Below are positions 6,921 to 9,961 of a stretch of DNA of 9,961 bases, piece after piece. Source of the stretch: Lachnospiraceae bacterium UBA3645 (GTDB taxonomy: Bacteria > Bacillota > Clostridia > Lachnospirales > Lachnospiraceae); contig DFKM01000118.1 in the NCBI GenBank assembly GCA_002373555.1, forward strand, positions 1-9,961. Direction: 5' to 3'. How positions within the stretch are numbered: the stretch's first letter is position 1; every line of letters begins with the position of its first letter. The notes below the pieces were generated by a model, which was not told where the DNA came from, searched no databases, and saw only the letters and a program-made list of their open reading frames with translations. The translations under genes and the position numbers were made by a program.

Positions 6921-6950
6921 GCGGGAGGCGCGCAGATGCGGGCCCCCCGC
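6921..6950 (-). promoter_or_regulatory. Strong hairpin between the binding-protein and ATPase genes
   Basis: On the transcript a nine-base arm (6942-6950) pairs with 6921-6929 with one G-U. After one C-C mismatch, three more pairs close an ATCT loop (6934-6937). It is very GC-rich. Only three T follow, so read-through is expected. Known parallels in other importer operons suggest that it stabilises the upstream binding-protein mRNA or partly terminates transcription (inference). Confidence 0.65.
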
Positions 6951-6993
6951 CGGTCAGCCTTATTTCAGCTTATGAGCAGGAAATAACAACTGA

Positions 6994-8340
6994 TTATCTG
7001 TCTCTGGTAGGCTCGCCGAAGTTCAGGAAGCCCTGCAGATATACAAGATAGTTGTCATAGGTCTGGCCGGTAGCCGGATCTTCGTAAGGCATCAGCGTTA
7101 CGCTGGTCTGGCAGTAGTCAGCGATCAGATCCTGTACAGTCTGCATGTCGCACTTGCCGACTTCACCGTTCATCCACAGGAATGCATACTCAGTGGTAGC
7201 AACCGTGTTGGCGATGGAAGCGGGTACGCTCCAGGTGGAGAAGTGACCAAGAAGGTCATCAGCTTCGAAGGTAGCATTGATAGCATCGATGGTCGTCTGC
7301 AGTCCGCCGATAACATCTTCAGGGGACTCGATACCCAGCGCGCTGGGGAAGCCGTGATACGGGCTCGGGCAGCAGGGAAGTGCATAGTAAGCACGTGCCT
7401 TGCGGACAGCCTCGATCAGCGGAACCTGCATAGCGCAGTTGGTGGTGAAGAAGCAGGTATCTACGCCGTACTTCTCGACCTGCTTCGGAACATCCTCAAG
7501 GATGAACTGCTGTGCACCGGAAACACCAGCATCAGAGGTGGGGTCGGGAGCAGTCTCATCATGGAAAGTGATTCCGAGCTCAGCGCACTTCTCCTGGATC
7601 TTGTCGCGGCAGCCGGACAGAGGAGCCTGTGCCATGTGACGAGGGAAGCTGTAATGTACGAAATCGGTGCAGCCCATGTCATAGGCCTGCTGTGCGATAT
7701 CGGTACCCTTGTTGATCTCATCGATGGAGATGATGATATCAGCACGCTGTACGATGTCGTCTGCGTTCTCCTGAGGTGTGCAGTACACGATCAGCAGATC
7801 GTCTTTTTCTCTGGTCTCAAGAACCTTGTCGATGGAAGCGTTGGAGCCGGGGCAGGCCTGGTTGATGATGATGGCCTTGTAGGCGGGATCAGCACCATAC
7901 TTGCTGACGACAGCTACGAACTGCTCCTGCTCAGTCATGAAGTTATCGGGCATGGTGTCATGGGTGATACGGTCTTCGCCGTACTTCTGTACCATGAAAT
8001 CAGCGGAACGATACTCTTCCTCGTTCTGGGACAGGGTGTTGGTGATGATGGCGATCTTGCCGTCTGTTGCAGCAACAGCAGCGTCGACTCTGGCCTGCAG
8101 GTCGCCGGATGCGGCGGGAGCGGCAGCTTCTTCAGCGGCTTCCGTCTCAGCGCCCTCAGCGGGTGCTTCGGTCTCGGCAGCAGCCTCGGTCTCGGCAGCG
8201 GCAGCTTCGGTTTCAGCGACAGCTTCGGTCTCGGCAGGCGCTTCGGTCTCAGCGGGTGCTGAGCTGGATCCGCAGGCGGCAAGGGAAGCGATCATGGCTG
8301 AAGCAAGAATCAGACTAAGAACTTTTTTGAACTTTGTCAT
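6994..8340 (-). CDS. Lipoprotein of the ABC importer, DUF3798-like binding protein
   Basis: This 448-residue lipoprotein has a signal peptide with lipobox SLAAC, giving lipidated Cys23. Residues 27-78 are a low-complexity Ala/Glu/Thr/Pro linker with six AETEA units, acting as a spacer from the membrane. The folded part begins at KIAIITNTLSQNEEEYRSAD (95-114). Distinct blocks follow: HDTMPDNFMTEQEQF (127-141), DFVHYSFPRHMA (226-237), APDPTSDAGVSGAQQFILED (264-283), FFTTNCAMQVPLIEA (297-311) and LPCCPSPYHGFPSALGIE (321-338). From memory these match DUF3798, an uncharacterised Firmicutes family with a periplasmic-binding-like fold. They do not match the RbsB, MglB or BMP motifs I know. The mature protein holds eleven further Cys. 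The start ATG 8340 has GGGAGG (8351-8356) upstream. Being first in the operon supports a role as the substrate-binding subunit; the ligand is unknown. Confidence 0.85.
   Translation of the reverse strand: MTKFKKVLSLILASAMIASLAACGSSSAPAETEAPAETEAVAETEAAAAETEAAAETEAPAEGAETEAAEEAAAPAASGDLQARVDAAVAATDGKIAIITNTLSQNEEEYRSADFMVQKYGEDRITHDTMPDNFMTEQEQFVAVVSKYGADPAYKAIIINQACPGSNASIDKVLETREKDDLLIVYCTPQENADDIVQRADIIISIDEINKGTDIAQQAYDMGCTDFVHYSFPRHMAQAPLSGCRDKIQEKCAELGITFHDETAPDPTSDAGVSGAQQFILEDVPKQVEKYGVDTCFFTTNCAMQVPLIEAVRKARAYYALPCCPSPYHGFPSALGIESPEDVIGGLQTTIDAINATFEADDLLGHFSTWSVPASIANTVATTEYAFLWMNGEVGKCDMQTVQDLIADYCQTSVTLMPYEDPATGQTYDNYLVYLQGFLNFGEPTRDR
8137..8253 (-). repeat. AETEA-coding low-complexity repeat in the lipoprotein linker
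   Basis: Six AETEA pentapeptides (residues 30-34, 36-40, 42-46, 49-53, 55-59 and 64-68) lie between the lipid anchor and the folded domain. The DNA is built of imperfect GCnGAnACnGAnGC units, a candidate for length change by slippage. Confidence 0.8.
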
Positions 8341-8365
8341 TACGCAAGTTCCTCCCTTCTTATTT

Positions 8366-8385
8366 TAGCCGTTTTAGAACAGCTA
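8366..8385. promoter_or_regulatory. Dyad at the start of the ABC operon transcript (operator or 5' hairpin)
   Basis: On the plus strand, AGCnGTT (8367-8373) and AACnGCT (8378-8384) form a symmetric repeat around TTAG. As RNA it makes an 8-bp hairpin (8366-8385) with one G-U and a 4-base loop, just after the predicted transcription start (about 8387). It could be a repressor site of the LacI type or a 5' stabilising stem. No regulator gene is in the window. Confidence 0.45.
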
Positions 8386-8393
8386 CTCTCAAA

Positions 8394-8422
8394 ATAGTAT
8401 CTAATTAATATAGTTTTGTCAA
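8394..8422 (-). promoter_or_regulatory. Promoter of the ABC transporter operon
   Basis: A perfect TTGACA (8417-8422) and TACTAT (8394-8399) on the minus strand are 17 bases apart, with AT-rich DNA upstream (8423-8540) that could act as an UP element. This is the best sigma-A-like promoter in the window. The leader to ATG 8340 is about 47 bases. Confidence 0.8.
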
Positions 8423-8539
8423 GATATTACCCGATTTATATTCAGTTTTGCATCAAAAAAAATATGATAAATTAACCGTTGTATATAATTTGTCATTGAA
8501 AAATGTTGACGGATGTAAAAATAATTCATATGGAAGGAT

Positions 8540-8572
8540 AAAAAAAACCGGATCCGGCAATGCCGGATCCGG
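8540..8572 (-). terminator. Rho-independent terminator of gpmI
   Basis: A perfect 11-bp stem, CCGGATCCGGC (8548-8558) with GCCGGATCCGG (8562-8572), surrounds a 3-base loop. It is followed on the minus strand by eight T (8540-8547). It lies 15 bases after the gpmI stop. Five T on the other side (8575-8579) mean that it may be bidirectional. Confidence 0.93.
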
Positions 8573-8587
8573 GATTTTTCATTCTTA

Positions 8588-9961
8588 TCAGTTCCTCTTC
8601 AGCAGAGAAACGCCTGTCATTTCTTTCGGCTGCTCCAGTCCCATGCAGTCGATCAGCGTGGGAACGATATCGCACAGACGTCCGCCTTCCTTCAGGCTGA
8701 GCGTCTTATCCGGTGATACCAGGATGAACGGTACCGGGTTCGTGGTATGGGCCGTAAAAGGCTCTCCCGTCTCGTAATCGATCAGCTGCTCGGAATTACC
8801 GTGGTCAGCGCACATGAACAGCGTGCTGCCGGTCTCTTTGACTGCTTCCAGGACGCGGCCGACACAGGTGTCGACGGTCTCGCAGGCTTTGATCGCCGCT
8901 TCGATCACACCCGTATGGCCGACCATATCCGGGTTCGCAAAGTTGATGATGATGACATCATACTGATCGCCGCGGATCGCTTTTACCAGATTGTCGCAGA
9001 CCTCCGGTGCGCTCATCTCCGGCTGCAGATCGTAGGTGGCCACCTTCGGCGAAGGAACCAGGATGCGGTCCTCACCGGGATTCGGTTCTTCCACGCCGCC
9101 GTTAAAGAAGAATGTCACATGCGCATATTTCTCTGTCTCTGCCAGTCTCAGCTGTTTCTTGCCGAGTGCGGCCAGATATTCCCCGAAGGTGTTGTTCAGA
9201 TGCTGCTTATGGAACGCCACCTGCACATTCGGGATCGTCGCATCGTATTCCGTGAAGCAGATATAGGTAAGGTCTTTGATCTGCTCCCGATGAAAGCCCG
9301 TGAATTCCGGATCCACGAAAGCACGCGTGATCTGTCTGGCTCTGTCCGGACGGAAGTTGAAGAAGATCACGGCATCGTGGTCCTTCACTGTCGCAAGCGG
9401 AGCGCCCGCTTCGTCAACGACGACGATCGGCTCGATAAACTCATCCGTCACGCCGGCATCATAGGAAGCCTGAATGCCGCAGACCGGGCAGGTCACATGA
9501 TTGCCGACGCCCTTTGTCAGCGCATCGTATGCTCTGTTCACTCTCTCCCAGCGGTTGTCGCGGTCCATGGCATAATAGCGTCCCGTCACGGAAGCGACCT
9601 GACCGACGCCGAGCTCCTTCGTTTTATCAACAAGTTCCGCCACGAACTCCTTGCCGGACGTAGGCGCGGTATCGCGTCCGTCCATGAAGCAGTGCACGAA
9701 TACTTTTTTCAGGCCATGGCGTCTGGCCAGTTCCAGAAGACCGTAAAGATGCGTATTGTGGCTGTGCACGCCGCCGTCAGAGACAAGGCCCCACAGATGC
9801 AGCGCGGAATCATTCTTTTTGACAGCTTCCACGGCTGCCAGCAGTGCGGGATTTTCGAAGAAATCCCCGTCCTCGATCTCCTTCGTGATCCTGGTGAGCT
9901 CCTGATAGACGACCCTTCCGGCGCCCATATTCATGTGGCCGACCTCGGAATTGCCCATCTG
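8588..9961 (-). CDS. gpmI: 2,3-bisphosphoglycerate-independent phosphoglycerate mutase, 5' end missing
   Basis: This is a glycolytic enzyme interconverting 3- and 2-phosphoglycerate through a phosphoserine intermediate with two Mn ions; it is cytoplasmic. The window holds 457 codons of an expected 510 or so. About 58 N-terminal residues, including the first metal-binding Asp, lie beyond the right edge, so the Met at 9958 is internal. The first visible residues, [16 protein letters not shown], contain the nucleophile Ser (Ser62 in the Bacillus stearothermophilus enzyme). Further landmarks, numbered from that Met, are [10 protein letters not shown] (58-67), MDGRD (92-96), [15 protein letters not shown] (126-140), NFRPDRARQ (201-209), NPDMVGH (342-348), ADHGNSEQ (384-391) and AHTTNPVPF (403-411), which include the metal ligands. 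A CPVC pair at 157-160 stands where other members I recall have no Cys pair. The gene stops at TGA 8588-8590. Confidence 0.96.
   Translation of the reverse strand, partial: QMGNSEVGHMNMGAGRVVYQELTRITKEIEDGDFFENPALLAAVEAVKKNDSALHLWGLVSDGGVHSHNTHLYGLLELARRHGLKKVFVHCFMDGRDTAPTSGKEFVAELVDKTKELGVGQVASVTGRYYAMDRDNRWERVNRAYDALTKGVGNHVTCPVCGIQASYDAGVTDEFIEPIVVVDEAGAPLATVKDHDAVIFFNFRPDRARQITRAFVDPEFTGFHREQIKDLTYICFTEYDATIPNVQVAFHKQHLNNTFGEYLAALGKKQLRLAETEKYAHVTFFFNGGVEEPNPGEDRILVPSPKVATYDLQPEMSAPEVCDNLVKAIRGDQYDVIIINFANPDMVGHTGVIEAAIKACETVDTCVGRVLEAVKETGSTLFMCADHGNSEQLIDYETGEPFTAHTTNPVPFILVSPDKTLSLKEGGRLCDIVPTLIDCMGLEQPKEMTGVSLLKRN

Noticed and set aside
4889..7051. Very long plus-strand open frame (720 codons) antisense to the ATPase and permease A
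   Set aside because: It lies opposite well-supported genes, shows no known family motif and has a low-complexity composition rich in His, Asp and Arg. It is explained by codon bias of the opposite strand.
7243..8262. Plus-strand open frame of 339 codons antisense to the lipoprotein
   Set aside because: Its Gly/Ser/Leu-rich tail is simply the complement of the AETEA repeat, and it has no independent evidence.
6994..8340. Assignment of the lipoprotein as a BMP-type nucleoside or ribose-binding protein
   Set aside because: Neighbouring ATPase and permeases suggest it, but the protein's own motifs do not match those families.
8506..8528. TTGACG followed 17 bases later by TATGGA on the plus strand
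   Set aside because: The -10 match is poor, and transcription would run straight into the gpmI terminator and antisense to gpmI. It is probably chance in AT-rich DNA.

Overview
The window reads as chromosomal DNA from an anaerobic Firmicute, most likely a Lachnospiraceae-type Clostridium. The signs are a rubredoxin-first rubrerythrin, Ala/Glu/Thr-rich lipoprotein linkers, strong GGAGG ribosome sites, secreted proteins with choline-binding-like repeats joined to transglutaminase domains, and moderate GC. The organism call is inference. Nothing indicates a phage, plasmid, insertion sequence, CRISPR array or RNA gene.

Layout, left to right. (1) 1-149, minus: 5' part of a rubredoxin/rubrerythrin peroxidase, with a promoter candidate. 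(2) 379-1248, plus: a complete purC with a structured leader and a strong terminator that straddles its stop codon. (3) About 1271-2666, minus: two tandem paralogues coding for secreted proteins with cell-wall-binding-like repeats and a transglutaminase-like domain. The upstream copy (1899-2666) keeps the Cys-His-Asp triad. The downstream copy is cut off at the purC terminator and has lost His and Asp, yet keeps promoter, ribosome site and signal peptide. (4) 2864-8340, minus: a four-gene ABC importer operon, in transcription order a lipoprotein, a double-domain ATPase, permease A and permease B. It has a clear promoter (8394-8422) and terminator (2789-2832). (5) 8588-9961, minus: gpmI, cut by the window edge, with its own terminator.

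The most interesting unit is the ABC operon. Its ATPase and permeases look like the ribose/galactose/nucleoside class (RbsA/RbsC-like), but the binding protein is not a recognisable sugar-binding or BMP lipoprotein. It resembles the uncharacterised DUF3798 family, so the substrate is unknown. The operon has further notable traits: one permease about 100 residues longer than the other, degenerate motifs in both ATPase halves, a TTG start on the ATPase behind a strong intergenic hairpin that probably raises binding-protein output, and overlapping downstream genes whose ribosome sites lie inside the preceding gene's Gly-Gly codons.

Gene-free stretches are short. 150-378 holds two opposed leaders, 2667-2863 a terminator and a promoter, 6884-6993 the intergenic hairpin, and 8341-8587 a promoter, a dyad, AT-rich DNA and the gpmI terminator.
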